Shown: positions 18,711 through 28,251 of the stretch, in pieces
How positions within the stretch are numbered: position 1 is the stretch's first letter
How the letters are laid out: each line of letters starts with the position of its first letter
Assembly (NCBI GenBank): GCA_002731875.1
Contig: PCCY01000019.1
Coordinates: 71,666-135,665 of the forward strand
DNA: 64,000 nucleotides
Direction of reading: 5' to 3'
Source: Roseobacter sp.
GTDB lineage: Bacteria; Pseudomonadota; Alphaproteobacteria; Rhodobacterales; Rhodobacteraceae
Notes under the pieces: generated by a model
Database searches by the model: none
What the model was told of the DNA's origin: nothing
Seen by the model: only the letters and a program-made list of their open reading frames with translations
Program-made: the position numbers and the translations under genes

Positions 18711-20510
18711 TCATTCGGCGGCCATTCCGTCCGTGAACTGCAAACGCGCCAATCGTGCATAAAGCCCACCCTTGGATACCAGTTCGTCATGGGTGCCGGT
18801 GTCGATGATCTGGCCTGCTTCCATTACAACGATGCGGTCCGCTTTCTTCACCGTGGCCAAGCGATGTGCCACAATCAGGGTTGTCCGGTCGGCGCTTAAC
18901 TTGTCGACAGCAGCCTGCACCGCGCGTTCGCTTTCGGCATCCAGCGCACTTGTCGCTTCGTCCAACAGCAGCACCGGCGCGTCGCGCAAGATCGCCCGCG
19001 CGATAGCGATACGCTGTTTCTGACCACCCGATAGCATCACGCCGCGCTCGCCCAGATAGCTGTCGTACCCGTCGGGAAGCTCGCTGATAAAAGTATCCGC
19101 AGCAGCAGCCTTGGCGGCAATGACGATTTCCGCGTCGGTTGCATCTGGTCGCCCGAACCGGATGTTTTCACGTGCCGATGTTGCAAATATCACCGGATCT
19201 TGCGGCACAAGAGCAACTGATCGGCGGAAAACATCGCGTGCGACCTCGCGCAGATCCACGCCGTCCAGTGTGATGCGACCCGAACTGGGGTCATAAAAGC
19301 GCAAGATAAGCTGAATGATCGTCGTTTTCCCCGCCCCCGACGGGCCGACAAATGCAATGGTTTCGCCAGGGTTGATCACCAGGTTGATCCCGTTCAGCGC
19401 AGGGGCCGCAGGGCGTGCCGGGTAGGCAAACTGCACATTTTCGAATGCGATCCGTCCCGCGACCGGTGCAGGCAAGGCCGCGGAATCGACGGGATCCTTG
19501 ACCGAATCCGTGGTGTTCAGCAGTTCGACCAGACGTTCGGTTGCACCGGCGGCGCGTTGTAATTCGCCCCAGATTTCGGACAAGGCAGCGACGCCGCCTG
19601 CGACCATTACTGCATAGATCACAAACTGCACCAACGCGCCCGGGGTCATGTCCCCGGCGCGGACATCGCGTGCACCCATCCAAAGCACACCCACCACACC
19701 TGCAAAGACCAGAAAGATCACGATGACAGTCATGACGGCCCGTGTCTTGATCCGTCTTTGAGCCGCGTCATACGACGATTCAGTCAAGCGGGCGAACTGG
19801 GCGCGGCTGGCGGTCTCGTTGGTGAATGCCTGTACGGTTTGCACCGCACCAAGGCTTTCCGACGCATTGCCGGAACTTGCCGCGATCCAATCCTGGTTTT
19901 CCCGGCTCATCACCCGCAACCGGCGCCCAAGTATTAGAATGGGTACGATCACCACAGGAACGATCAACAGCACCATCGCGGCCAGCTTGGCCGAGGTCAG
20001 CAGCATGAAGACCAGCCCCCCTGTAACGATCAGGAGATTTCGCAAGGCGATGGACACCGAAGACCCGATAACCGACAGGATCACGGTCGTGTCCGTGGTG
20101 ATACGGCTCAGGACTTCCCCCGTCATGATCTTTTCGTAAAATTCGGGGCTCATCCCGATCACCCGGTCGAATACGGCCTTGCGGATGTCCGCCACCACCC
20201 GTTCGCCGAAACGCGTCACCAATGCATACCTAAGCCCGGTGCCCAGGGCCAGGAGCGCGGCGATTACCAACGCTGCGACGAAATACTGGTCAAGCAATTC
20301 GGTTTCGCCGCTGCCAAAGTTATCAATGACCCTGCGAACCGCCAAGGGAAGCGTCAGCGATATCATCGCGGTGATCATCAACGCCAAGATGGCGGCAATC
20401 ATCAGTGGACGATAAGGGTGGACGAACGGCACCAGTGCCCGCAGCGCCCCCAGTTTGCGCGATTTCTTGCGTTCTTCTTGTGTCGGGCCGGGCGTGGGGG
20501 TGCGTGCCAT
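18711..20510 (-). CDS. MsbA-like ABC exporter half-transporter
   Basis: The 599-residue protein fuses a six-helix ABC type IV exporter domain (about 25-320) to an ATPase domain (about 350-595). Walker A is GPSGAGKT, signature MLSGGQ, Walker B VLLLDEATSALD, with the switch His in IVAHRLATV. It is most similar in layout to MsbA-related lipid or drug exporters that work as homodimers. The N-terminal 20 residues are charged and cytoplasmic. The gene stands alone on the minus strand with a tRNA upstream, so there is no context for its substrate. Confidence 0.9.
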   Translation of the reverse strand: MARTPTPGPTQEERKKSRKLGALRALVPFVHPYRPLMIAAILALMITAMISLTLPLAVRRVIDNFGSGETELLDQYFVAALVIAALLALGTGLRYALVTRFGERVVADIRKAVFDRVIGMSPEFYEKIMTGEVLSRITTDTTVILSVIGSSVSIALRNLLIVTGGLVFMLLTSAKLAAMVLLIVPVVIVPILILGRRLRVMSRENQDWIAASSGNASESLGAVQTVQAFTNETASRAQFARLTESSYDAAQRRIKTRAVMTVIVIFLVFAGVVGVLWMGARDVRAGDMTPGALVQFVIYAVMVAGGVAALSEIWGELQRAAGATERLVELLNTTDSVKDPVDSAALPAPVAGRIAFENVQFAYPARPAAPALNGINLVINPGETIAFVGPSGAGKTTIIQLILRFYDPSSGRITLDGVDLREVARDVFRRSVALVPQDPVIFATSARENIRFGRPDATDAEIVIAAKAAAADTFISELPDGYDSYLGERGVMLSGGQKQRIAIARAILRDAPVLLLDEATSALDAESERAVQAAVDKLSADRTTLIVAHRLATVKKADRIVVMEAGQIIDTGTHDELVSKGGLYARLARLQFTDGMAAE

Positions 20511-20694
20511 TTCAGATCCTCTTCAGCTACCGTGTCATCGCCCGCACACCCCACGGCGTCAAGACCTGCACGGGTGCCCATGCCGCACGAGAACACGTCA
20601 TATTCAAAAAATCATAGCTGAGCCGGTCCGTAAGGAGAACTCGAGCCGCTCCACGTCGGCGGTTTCAACAGGTGAACGGTTTGCGGGATGGGTA

Positions 20695-20768
20695 TGGAGC
20701 GGGCGGCGGGAATCGAACCCGCGTCTTCTGCGTGGAAGGCAGAGGTCTTACCATTACACAACGCCCGC
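20695..20768 (-). tRNA. tRNA-Gly (anticodon TCC)
   Basis: Read on the minus strand, the acceptor stem GCGGGCG pairs perfectly with CGCCCGC. The anticodon arm is TCTGC-CTTCCAC-GCAGA with anticodon TCC, and the T-arm contains GGTTCGATTCC. The discriminator base is T and the CCA end is encoded (20697-20695). Total length of 74 with CCA fits tRNA-Gly. It reads GGA and probably other Gly codons. Confidence 0.96.
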
Positions 20769-20936
20769 GCTACGCTGTTCAGGTATGACATACGCTGGGG
20801 GGCGTCAAGTGGTTGATCGCGGGTAATCGGTCGGGGAAATCAAAACAAACAGAAATCGCGGCTCTTTACCTGTGTCGCGCGATGACGCAAGTTCCTGTGC
20901 GAAGCCGTTGCGAAACCGATGCAAAGAGACCGCGAT

Positions 20937-22451
20937 ATGCCCAACCCGCTTTATGATGCTCTGTTCGCCCGCCATGCGGACCAGGACACCCCGTTCCTGC
21001 ACCTTCCCGACGGGAGCACAATGACCCACGGTCAGTTCATAGACACGGCTTCGCGCTATGCCAATGCCCTTACCTCCAAGGGGTTGGCCCCCGGCGACCG
21101 GGTCGCGGTGCAGGTTGGCAAGTCCCCTGATGCGCTGGCGCTTTATGCGGCGTGCGTGCAGGCCGGGCTGGTGTTCTTGCCGCTGAACCCGGCGTATACA
21201 CCCGCAGAGGTTGAATATTTTGTTTTCGACGCCAGTGCCAGCCTCCTGATCTGTGATCCTGGGAGTATCGGGGATCTGGTCGACGTCGCCGCCAATAACC
21301 AAGCCGAGCTTGAGACAATGGATATCACGGGTCGCGGCACATTGCGCGACCTTGCGGCCGAGCATGGGCATCGGTTTGCCACAGCCGAACGGACCGAAAA
21401 TGATCTGGCTGCAATTCTGTATACATCCGGCACCACGGGCCGATCAAAAGGTGCAATGCTGAGCCAGAAGAACCTGCTGAGCAATGCCGAGGCATTAACC
21501 AAGGCCTGGCAATTCTCCAAAACCGATGTGCTGTTGCATGCCTTGCCGATCTTTCACACCCATGGTCTTTTCGTTGCGACAAACGTCATGCTGTTGTCGG
21601 GCGGTGCGATGGTGTTTCTGCCCAAGCTGGATGCGGATCAGTTGATCCGTTTCATGCCAAGGGCGACGACATTGATGGGAGTACCGACGTTTTACACCCG
21701 TCTGTTGGCACATGATGATTTCACCGCATGTTTAACCGCCCACATGCGCCTGTTCATCTCGGGTTCCGCCCCCTTGCTGGCCGATACCCATACCGAGTTC
21801 GAAGAGCGGACGGGTCACCGCATCCTGGAACGCTATGGCATGACAGAAACCAACATGAACACCTCCAACCCCTATGACGGACCGCGTCGCGCCGGCACTG
21901 TGGGATTGCCCCTGCCAGGGATAGAGGTCAAGGTTTGCGACCCAGAGACCGGGGAAACATTGCCGGATGGGGATATCGGTGTTGTCGAAGTCCGGGGGCC
22001 GAATGTCTTCCAAGGCTATTGGCGTATGCCAGAAAAGACGGCGGCCGAACTGCGCGCCGATGGTTTCTTTATTACTGGCGATCTGGGAGTGATGGATGAT
22101 CAGGGGTATCTGAGCATCGTCGGTCGCGGCAAGGACCTTATCATTTCTGGTGGTTACAATATCTATCCCAAGGAAATAGAGCTGTTGCTGGACGATCAAC
22201 CCGGCGTCATGGAAAGTGCCGTGATTGGCGCGCCGCATGCCGATTTAGGCGAAGCACCTGTCGGTGTACTGGTGGCGCAGCCTGATGCAGCGTTGGATAT
22301 CGAAGCGATAAATACCGCCCTTGCTGGCAAGCTCGCAAGGTTCAAGTGCCCGCGCGCTCTTGTTGTCATCGACGAACTGCCGCGCAACGCGATGGGAAAA
22401 GTCCAGAAAAACCTGCTGCGCGCGCAGTATGCGGATGTTTTCGCTCTCTAG
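20937..22451 (+). CDS. matB: Malonyl-CoA synthase
   Basis: The 504-residue AMP-forming ligase matches the MatB subgroup. It has SGTTGRSKGAM, the family-characteristic YGMTETNMNTSNPYDG segment, ITGDLG, and the catalytic Lys in NAMGKVQK. MatB makes malonyl-CoA (and often methylmalonyl-CoA) from the free diacid and ATP, feeding fatty-acid synthesis or malonate catabolism. The ATG at 20937 (MPNPLYDALFARH) gives the usual family length of about 503 residues; the six codons upstream are unlikely to be translated. It converges on the racemase-family gene, their stops overlapping by four bases. No malonyl-CoA decarboxylase (matA) or malonate transporter is next to it. Confidence 0.92.
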   Translation: MPNPLYDALFARHADQDTPFLHLPDGSTMTHGQFIDTASRYANALTSKGLAPGDRVAVQVGKSPDALALYAACVQAGLVFLPLNPAYTPAEVEYFVFDASASLLICDPGSIGDLVDVAANNQAELETMDITGRGTLRDLAAEHGHRFATAERTENDLAAILYTSGTTGRSKGAMLSQKNLLSNAEALTKAWQFSKTDVLLHALPIFHTHGLFVATNVMLLSGGAMVFLPKLDADQLIRFMPRATTLMGVPTFYTRLLAHDDFTACLTAHMRLFISGSAPLLADTHTEFEERTGHRILERYGMTETNMNTSNPYDGPRRAGTVGLPLPGIEVKVCDPETGETLPDGDIGVVEVRGPNVFQGYWRMPEKTAAELRADGFFITGDLGVMDDQGYLSIVGRGKDLIISGGYNIYPKEIELLLDDQPGVMESAVIGAPHADLGEAPVGVLVAQPDAALDIEAINTALAGKLARFKCPRALVVIDELPRNAMGKVQKNLLRAQYADVFAL

Positions 22452-23176
22452 ATCTTGCCGAGCCTTCCAGGTACGTTCGCCTTAGTGCCCGCCGCCCGCG
22501 CCATGTCCCACCCCAAGACCTGGTTGCTTGAAAGGCATGGGATGCCCGCGGCCGTCTCTATCTTATCGATCACGTCGAGCGTGCGCAGGTTCGTACAACT
22601 CAAAAACACGGCGTCGACTTTGCCCTGCCGGGCAAGGTCGAGGGCCGCGTCGGTGATTGACTGGGCGTCGATCCGCACGACCTTTGCTTCTTCGGCTTCG
22701 TCGAAGCTGCCGAAAACCGGGGTGGCGATGCCGACGTCGTCTAGGGCCGTGCGCAGCTTGGCGGATACTTCAGCGACGTATGGCGACAGAAGCGCCAACC
22801 GCGTCGCCCCCAAAGCGTCGCAGGCTTTGATCAGGGCAGCCAGCGGGTTGGTGACATGCGGGCTTGAGGCAGCGTGACGAATACAGTCCGCCACCCTGTC
22901 AGAGCCTATTTCAGCGGCACCCGACGTGCACCCATACCCGATACTGGCAAAGCTGGCGGCTTTCGGCAATAATCCGGCCGACGTCGCCAGATGATTTTCC
23001 ATCGCGGCCAAGGAGTCCGGCGTCACGTTGTCACCGCTTTGGATGCGGCTCACGTAAAGCATCACATCCGTAGGCAAGATCGCCCTCATATCGCCTTCCA
23101 GCGTTTCGTCCGCCTGCAAGACGATCATGCCAAGCGCGGCATCCAGATCGGGCACCGATGTGTAACGATAGGTCAT
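22448..23176 (-). CDS. Asp/Glu racemase superfamily enzyme (maleate isomerase / EutA-like)
   Basis: The 242-residue protein keeps the two-cysteine active site of the aspartate/hydantoin racemase and maleate cis-trans isomerase superfamily: Cys in GYGCTSG (about residue 79) and Cys in LSCTNLR (about residue 193). Having both cysteines argues against arylmalonate decarboxylase, which keeps one. It is the last gene of a minus-strand trio and overlaps the M24 gene by four bases. In ectoine-degrading bacteria a related gene (eutA) accompanies an M24-family ectoine hydrolase and a PLP lyase, so the trio resembles part of that locus; the reaction here is unproven. Confidence 0.82.
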   Translation of the reverse strand: MTYRYTSVPDLDAALGMIVLQADETLEGDMRAILPTDVMLYVSRIQSGDNVTPDSLAAMENHLATSAGLLPKAASFASIGYGCTSGAAEIGSDRVADCIRHAASSPHVTNPLAALIKACDALGATRLALLSPYVAEVSAKLRTALDDVGIATPVFGSFDEAEEAKVVRIDAQSITDAALDLARQGKVDAVFLSCTNLRTLDVIDKIETAAGIPCLSSNQVLGWDMARAAGTKANVPGRLGKI

Positions 23177-24321
23177 TGAAGCACGGTCAGGTCACGGTCT
23201 GCACGGGGCGAGAGAAACCGGTTTCCTGTCTCGGTTATCACGATGTTCTCTTCGTGAACCATGATCCTGCCCCCGACAGTTTCAATTCCCGGTTCAAGTG
23301 TGATGACCATACCGGGCACCAGCGCTGTGTTGTCCTGGGGGATCAACGACAGACCTTCGGTTAACTGCATGCCAAGACCGTGCCCCAGCCGCCCGGTATC
23401 GGGGCCGCCGACACCCCCGGTCACGATCGTGTCCATGACATGGAACAGTTCAGCGGCGGTTGTCCCCGGCTGCGCGCGCTCAGCCGCAGCATCCACGGCA
23501 TCGATCAAGCATTGGTGCGACTCCATGGCGGTCGTTGTCGCGTTTGTTATCGCGAAGTTACGGTCGAAATCGCAGAAATATCCGTCGTATACCGCACCTG
23601 TATCCAACATCAGGATGTCTCCTCGCTGCAAGGGCGCGTCGGTCGCCGGGGAAATTACATCGCCGTATCCATTGGGGCCCGCCCCGCCGGCCAGATAAGG
23701 TACCCAATCGGCCCCCTCTTCCAGCAGCAGCCGTTGGAAATCGCGGAAAACCGACGACAACGGCCTTTGCTCCGTCGCGATTTCGGGCACTCGGGCAAAG
23801 GCCCGGCCTGCGATCGCGCAGGCCATCTCGATCTTTTCTACCTCGGTCTCGGATTTGATCGCCCGCAAGCGTGCCGTGATCGCACCGTCTGCAACGAACG
23901 TTCCGGTCACTGACGCTTTGACCCGCTCCCAATCGGCTTGCGGGATCCGCAGATAGGTTTCCGGCCCCGCCGGAATGCCAATACGGCCATGGGGCGCGGC
24001 TTCGTTCAAGGTGTCCGAAAGCAGTGTAACCCCGTCATCAACGGGGTCCGGCGAAGACCAGGTCCGAATATCGCTCACCCAGGTTTGCGCCATAAGCGCC
24101 GCCCCGATCCGTGGTATCACGGCCACCGGCTTTCCTGCTGCCGGCACCACCAGAAACCACGGACGTGAAGGGCTTTCCCAGAAACGTGTCAGAAATCCGG
24201 TGAAATAGCGTATCTCGGCCTCGGTTGTTAGCAACAGCGCCGCCAGGCCCTGTGCGGCCATCATGCTTTGTGCCCGTGCCAGCCGGGTCTCGTACTCTGA
24301 TACCGCAAAGCCCCGCATCAC
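23173..24321 (-). CDS. M24 family metallohydrolase (Xaa-Pro peptidase / ectoine hydrolase-like)
   Basis: This 382-residue pita-bread protein has a creatinase-like N-terminal domain (about 10-150) and an M24 catalytic domain. All five metal ligands are in place: Asp in LDTGAVYDG, Asp in CDFDRNF, His in GHGLGMQ, Glu in TLEPGIE, and Glu in HEENIVI. Members include Xaa-Pro aminopeptidases, creatinase, DMSP lyase DddP and ectoine hydrolase DoeA/EutD. Its four-base overlaps with the DpaL-like gene upstream and the racemase-family gene downstream indicate a single pathway acting on a small amino-acid derivative and not general peptide turnover. The start could be the ATG at 24321 or the adjacent one. 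Confidence 0.87.
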   Translation of the reverse strand: MMRGFAVSEYETRLARAQSMMAAQGLAALLLTTEAEIRYFTGFLTRFWESPSRPWFLVVPAAGKPVAVIPRIGAALMAQTWVSDIRTWSSPDPVDDGVTLLSDTLNEAAPHGRIGIPAGPETYLRIPQADWERVKASVTGTFVADGAITARLRAIKSETEVEKIEMACAIAGRAFARVPEIATEQRPLSSVFRDFQRLLLEEGADWVPYLAGGAGPNGYGDVISPATDAPLQRGDILMLDTGAVYDGYFCDFDRNFAITNATTTAMESHQCLIDAVDAAAERAQPGTTAAELFHVMDTIVTGGVGGPDTGRLGHGLGMQLTEGLSLIPQDNTALVPGMVITLEPGIETVGGRIMVHEENIVITETGNRFLSPRADRDLTVLQ

Positions 24322-25358
24322 GCGGCGGGCCCTTCGCTCAGCACTGTCAGCACGACTGATCGCGCCGATATGTCCAGTGTTTCCTTTTGGCCGTCCGACA
24401 AGGCCAACAGCGCTGCGATGCCTGCTGCTCCGGAGGTGCTTGACCCAAGCCCGGCCACCATGGCGGCCCCTGCGCCCGCTTGCCCCTCAGCTTCGGAAAT
24501 CAGGGCAAAGGCATCGGCGTCACGCGCCAGACCTTTCAGTGCGATAAGCGACGGCATCTTGCAATCAAGCCTTCCCATCTCACTGACCGGCCCCTGGCTT
24601 TCGATGGGTTTTCCCGCTTTAACCGATCCATGCAGTGCCGCGGCAACCGTTGGTTCGACGACGATAATGGTTGGCGCATCGCCCCAAGCCTGCCGCGCCA
24701 ATGCCGCACAGGCCCCAGCCAATCCACCGACCCCCGCCTGCAAAAAGATATGGGTGGGCGGGCTTGGCATCTGGGCAATCGCTTCGGCCATCAGCACCAG
24801 ATAGCCTTCCATCAACCGGTGGGGGCGTTCAACGTAACCGGGCCAGGAACTGTCTGATAGCAGCGCCCACCCGTTAAGGTCGGCAGCGGCCTGAGCGGCG
24901 GCCATGCTGTCTTCGTAAGTCGCGCCTTCGCGAATGACTTCTGCCCCCTGCTCTGCCAACCGGGCGGCAAAGCTTTCGGGAACGGACTGCGCGATATAGA
25001 CCACGGACGCCGCACCAAACGCCTGTGCACCCGCTGCGACCGACATGCCGTGGTTGCCCGCGCTCGCCGTAACATAGGTGCGGCCGCGGTGGTCGCCGCG
25101 TTCCTTGTCGCACGCGATGACATACGCAGCACCCAGGGCCTTGAAGCTGCCCAAACCCATGCGCCCACGTTCATCCTTGACCCAGACCTCGGCCACCCCC
25201 GCCTCGACCGCAATCGCTTCGGCCTGAAGCAACGGTGTTTGCGCGGCAACGGGGCACCGGGCCACCAGCGTCTGCGCCGCCTGCGCATTTGTCGAGGGCA
25301 GCGGAACTGCATCCAGGCCTGACACGTCTGCGGGGCGGTTGCTGTGCAAAATATCCAT
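24318..25358 (-). CDS. PLP-dependent diaminopropionate ammonia-lyase-like enzyme
   Basis: The 346-residue fold type II PLP enzyme has the cofactor Lys in GSFKALGAAY, the substrate loop TASAGNHGMS, a Gly-rich phosphate loop GVGGLAGA, and a MGRLDCKMPSLIALKGLARD segment that is closest to diaminopropionate ammonia-lyases and less like threonine dehydratases. It should deaminate a small beta-substituted amino acid to a 2-oxo acid and ammonia. It is somewhat shorter than typical DpaL (about 400). It heads the operon with the M24 hydrolase and the racemase-family enzyme. EutB of ectoine catabolism is a related PLP enzyme, so that is an alternative reading. Confidence 0.83.
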   Translation of the reverse strand: MDILHSNRPADVSGLDAVPLPSTNAQAAQTLVARCPVAAQTPLLQAEAIAVEAGVAEVWVKDERGRMGLGSFKALGAAYVIACDKERGDHRGRTYVTASAGNHGMSVAAGAQAFGAASVVYIAQSVPESFAARLAEQGAEVIREGATYEDSMAAAQAAADLNGWALLSDSSWPGYVERPHRLMEGYLVLMAEAIAQMPSPPTHIFLQAGVGGLAGACAALARQAWGDAPTIIVVEPTVAAALHGSVKAGKPIESQGPVSEMGRLDCKMPSLIALKGLARDADAFALISEAEGQAGAGAAMVAGLGSSTSGAAGIAALLALSDGQKETLDISARSVVLTVLSEGPAA

Positions 25359-25425
25359 GATTTACCGAACAAGACACACGGCCACGGGTCAAGGATTTAA
25401 ATTGCCGCTGTGGTCAGCGGCGCAT

Positions 25426-27666
25426 TTACACAAAGTCGATTGATTTCGATAAGGGCAATTCGCGGATACGCTTGCCCGTCGCGGCAAAGATCGCGTTGGC
25501 CAGTGCCGGGGCCGCGGGTGGCACCGCCGGTTCGCCGATCCCCCTGATCTTGGCACCGTTTTCCAAACCCCGGACGATTATCTCTGGGGTTTGGTGCATG
25601 CGCATGCCCTCATAGACGTGATAATTGTCCTGCTGGGGGACTCCGTTTTCATAGGTAAGCTCGCAATTCATCGCGTGCCCCAGACCAAAGATCACCCCGC
25701 CTTGCACCTGTGCCTCGAAATTCTTCGGGTCCAGAACCCGGCCGACGTCTGCGGCGACAAACGCGCGGTCTATGCGAATACCCTGATCGGTTTGCGTCAC
25801 CTCGATCACCTCAGCGACCGGGACGCCGAACGACAGCGTGAAAGCGACGCCTCGACCGCGCCCTGGCCCCGGATCGCTGCCCCAGTTCGACATCTCGGCA
25901 ACGGCCTCGAGCACCTTTTGCGATGGCATGTGCCAACACACGCGCAGTCGTTCGGCCAACGGGTCCGTACCGGCGGCGTGGCAGAGTTCGTCGAAAAAGC
26001 TTTCATGCATAAAGCTGTTTCCAGAGGCCCCGACCGACCGCCAAGAGCTTATCGGAACCATCGCAGGCACACGGTAACCCGTCACCCGATAGTGGGGGAT
26101 CGAATACGGCTGGTCCCAGGCACCGGCAACGATCGCCACGTCGGGGCCTATCGCAGGCTGCCGCAACCGGGCCAGCGAAGATTCCGCGACGGACGGGGCC
26201 GCGATAGAGAGGTCGAACGCATCAACCGCGCCGCTTTTCACTGTGCCCCGCGCGTGCGCTATCGCAAGCGGCCGGGGGAAATCATGGGTGAAATCTTCTT
26301 CTCGCTGCCAGATCATCTTGATCGGCGTGTCGGGAAGCTGCATGGCGATTTCTACCGCTTGCGCAATGTAGTCGTCTTCCAGACGGCGACCGAAGCTGCC
26401 GCCGGACATCAAGACATGCACATGTACATTCTCGGCATCCAGTTCGGTCAACCGGGCCATGTTTGCCTGGACAAACCGGGGGATCTGCGTACCGGTCCAG
26501 ATGTCGAGCCGTTGCCTGGACAGCTGGACCACCACGCTCATCGGTTCGAGAGGCGCGTGAGCAAGATAGGGAATACGGTATTCCGCTTTGATCAGGGGGC
26601 CGTGGAGCAATGCATCGGCCACGTTACCTTGATCTTTAAGCCGACTGTCCTGGTGGTCGTCGGTAAACGAATTTGCTACGGTTTCGAACTGGTCGGCGCT
26701 GTTGGCGGGGTAAGGTGCCGGTCCCCAATCACATTCGACTGCCTGAGCAGCCTGAAAGGCTCTCCAGGTGTTGTCGGCAACCACTGCAATGCCGCCGGTG
26801 ATGGGCAAGATCGCTTGAACGCCGCGCATCTTGCGGGCGATTTCAGCGTCAAACCCGATCAGGCCGCCGCCGATGGCGGGATTGGTACGGGTCGTGGCAA
26901 TCACCATGCCGGGCATCTGCATATCGATGCCATAATCCTGGGTACCGGTCGATTTAGCGACCATATCGGTGCGCTGCTGCGGCTTGGTGAGATAACGCCA
27001 TTGTGACGGATCGCGCAGGGTGGCAGTCTGCACAGGCGGGATTTCGGCAGCAATGGTTGCAAGATCTATGTATTCGATCTTGAGCCCGTCAGGCAAAACG
27101 ACACAGCCGTTTTCTGTAGACAGCTGGTCGCGGGGCAAGCCGGTCTGTTTCATCGCGGCCTTGATCAGGGTTTCACGGGCCACCGCCCCGGCCATGCGCA
27201 ACCGATCATACATATCCGGCACGGTCGAGGACCCGCCGGTGATGTGCAGACCCATGAACTTTCCCATGACGTCGGCGGCACCGCGACCGGTTCGCGCCAG
27301 TATGGTCTCTGATGTGGCCGCGATCGGCATCGCTTCGGCACCGACGACTCCGTTGTAATATATCGGGTCGGCGGGGCCAGGCGACAGCGTGGCGGTGGCA
27401 GGGTCGATATCCAGCTCTTCAGCGATCAGATGCGCCTGCATTGACCAGGCCCCCTGGCCGACATCGGCACGCGGCGTGATCAGAGTGATACCCTGGGCGT
27501 CGATCTTGACATAGGGGGTGATCGCCGTTTCGCCGGGTTTCAAAGCCGCGAGCAAAGGGTTTTCGCCTTCGCGCCTATATTGGTAAACGCCAAAAATCAC
27601 CCCCCCGGCAACCGCGGCGGAGCCGATCAGAAAACTGCGCCGGGCGATGGTTTTCACGCGTCCCAT
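25426..27666 (-). CDS. Molybdopterin-binding subunit of periplasmic aldehyde/isoquinoline oxidoreductase (IorB-like)
   Basis: The 746-residue protein matches the beta subunit of isoquinoline 1-oxidoreductase-type molybdenum hydroxylases. A Tat signal (ARRSFLIGSAAVAGG) opens it. MoCo-binding segments follow, including GGSFGRRLEDDY, the SSWRSVGASGNSFMHESF loop, and a C-terminal GIGEPAVPPAAPALANAI with the catalytic Glu. It hydroxylates N-heterocycles or oxidises aldehydes, passing electrons to the small Fe-S subunit encoded immediately upstream (one-base gap). Export through Tat carries the small subunit along. No XdhC-like maturation factor or cytochrome c subunit is adjacent, so these must be encoded elsewhere. 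Substrate unknown. Confidence 0.9.
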   Translation of the reverse strand: MGRVKTIARRSFLIGSAAVAGGVIFGVYQYRREGENPLLAALKPGETAITPYVKIDAQGITLITPRADVGQGAWSMQAHLIAEELDIDPATATLSPGPADPIYYNGVVGAEAMPIAATSETILARTGRGAADVMGKFMGLHITGGSSTVPDMYDRLRMAGAVARETLIKAAMKQTGLPRDQLSTENGCVVLPDGLKIEYIDLATIAAEIPPVQTATLRDPSQWRYLTKPQQRTDMVAKSTGTQDYGIDMQMPGMVIATTRTNPAIGGGLIGFDAEIARKMRGVQAILPITGGIAVVADNTWRAFQAAQAVECDWGPAPYPANSADQFETVANSFTDDHQDSRLKDQGNVADALLHGPLIKAEYRIPYLAHAPLEPMSVVVQLSRQRLDIWTGTQIPRFVQANMARLTELDAENVHVHVLMSGGSFGRRLEDDYIAQAVEIAMQLPDTPIKMIWQREEDFTHDFPRPLAIAHARGTVKSGAVDAFDLSIAAPSVAESSLARLRQPAIGPDVAIVAGAWDQPYSIPHYRVTGYRVPAMVPISSWRSVGASGNSFMHESFFDELCHAAGTDPLAERLRVCWHMPSQKVLEAVAEMSNWGSDPGPGRGRGVAFTLSFGVPVAEVIEVTQTDQGIRIDRAFVAADVGRVLDPKNFEAQVQGGVIFGLGHAMNCELTYENGVPQQDNYHVYEGMRMHQTPEIIVRGLENGAKIRGIGEPAVPPAAPALANAIFAATGKRIRELPLSKSIDFV

Positions 27667-27667
27667 T

Positions 27668-28126
27668 TCACGTTGCCTTTAATTTGAGCGCCGCCGATTT
27701 TACGGCTTCGCGGATACGCGGATATGTTCCGCAGCGGCAGAGGTTCCCGCTCATCGCCGCGTCGATTTCAGCATCCGTCGGAGAAGGATTCACGTCAAGA
27801 AAGGCGGCTGCCTGCATGATCTGCCCCGACTGGCAATAACCGCATTGCGCCACCTGCATTTCAATCCACGCGTCCTGCACCGCATGGCGCACTGCCGGTG
27901 TACCCAACCCGTTGATCGTGGTAACCGCGCCATCGACGTCACCGGCGGCCAACTGACATGACCGCACTGCTACGCCGTCAACATGTACGGTGCAGGCACC
28001 GCATTGTGCGATCCCACAGCCGTATTTCGGCCCGGTGATGCCCAGCTCGTCGCGCAGGACCCACAACAGCGGCATGTCCTCTTCGACATCAACCTCGTGC
28101 GTGGTGCCGTCTACCGTCAGTTTCAT
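27668..28126 (-). CDS. [2Fe-2S] small subunit of molybdenum hydroxylase (IorA-like)
   Basis: The 152-residue protein holds two [2Fe-2S] clusters: a plant-ferredoxin-like one (CGIAQCGAC plus the Cys of RSCQL) and a C-terminal one (CGYC...CRCGTY). It carries electrons from the molybdenum site of the large subunit encoded directly downstream. It has no signal of its own, as is normal for subunits exported with a Tat partner. The ATG at 28126 begins the conserved MKLTVDG; the open frame extends 40 codons upstream, but those residues have no similarity to the family. Confidence 0.92.
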   Translation of the reverse strand: MKLTVDGTTHEVDVEEDMPLLWVLRDELGITGPKYGCGIAQCGACTVHVDGVAVRSCQLAAGDVDGAVTTINGLGTPAVRHAVQDAWIEMQVAQCGYCQSGQIMQAAAFLDVNPSPTDAEIDAAMSGNLCRCGTYPRIREAVKSAALKLKAT

Positions 28127-28251
28127 GTGCCGCGTCCCCGTTTCCAGCCTCCGGTTAAAGTACCACTCATACGTGCAGAGTAAACCTCGACGTTGGCAAT
28201 AACACCTATATCCTTGGATCACGCTATTGAGATATGCGCCCCGCAATCAAG

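Noticed and set aside
25591-27006. A 471-codon open frame on the plus strand opposite the molybdenum hydroxylase
   Set aside because: It is antisense to an intact IorB-like gene, rich in His/Arg/Gly and shows no motif or ribosome site.
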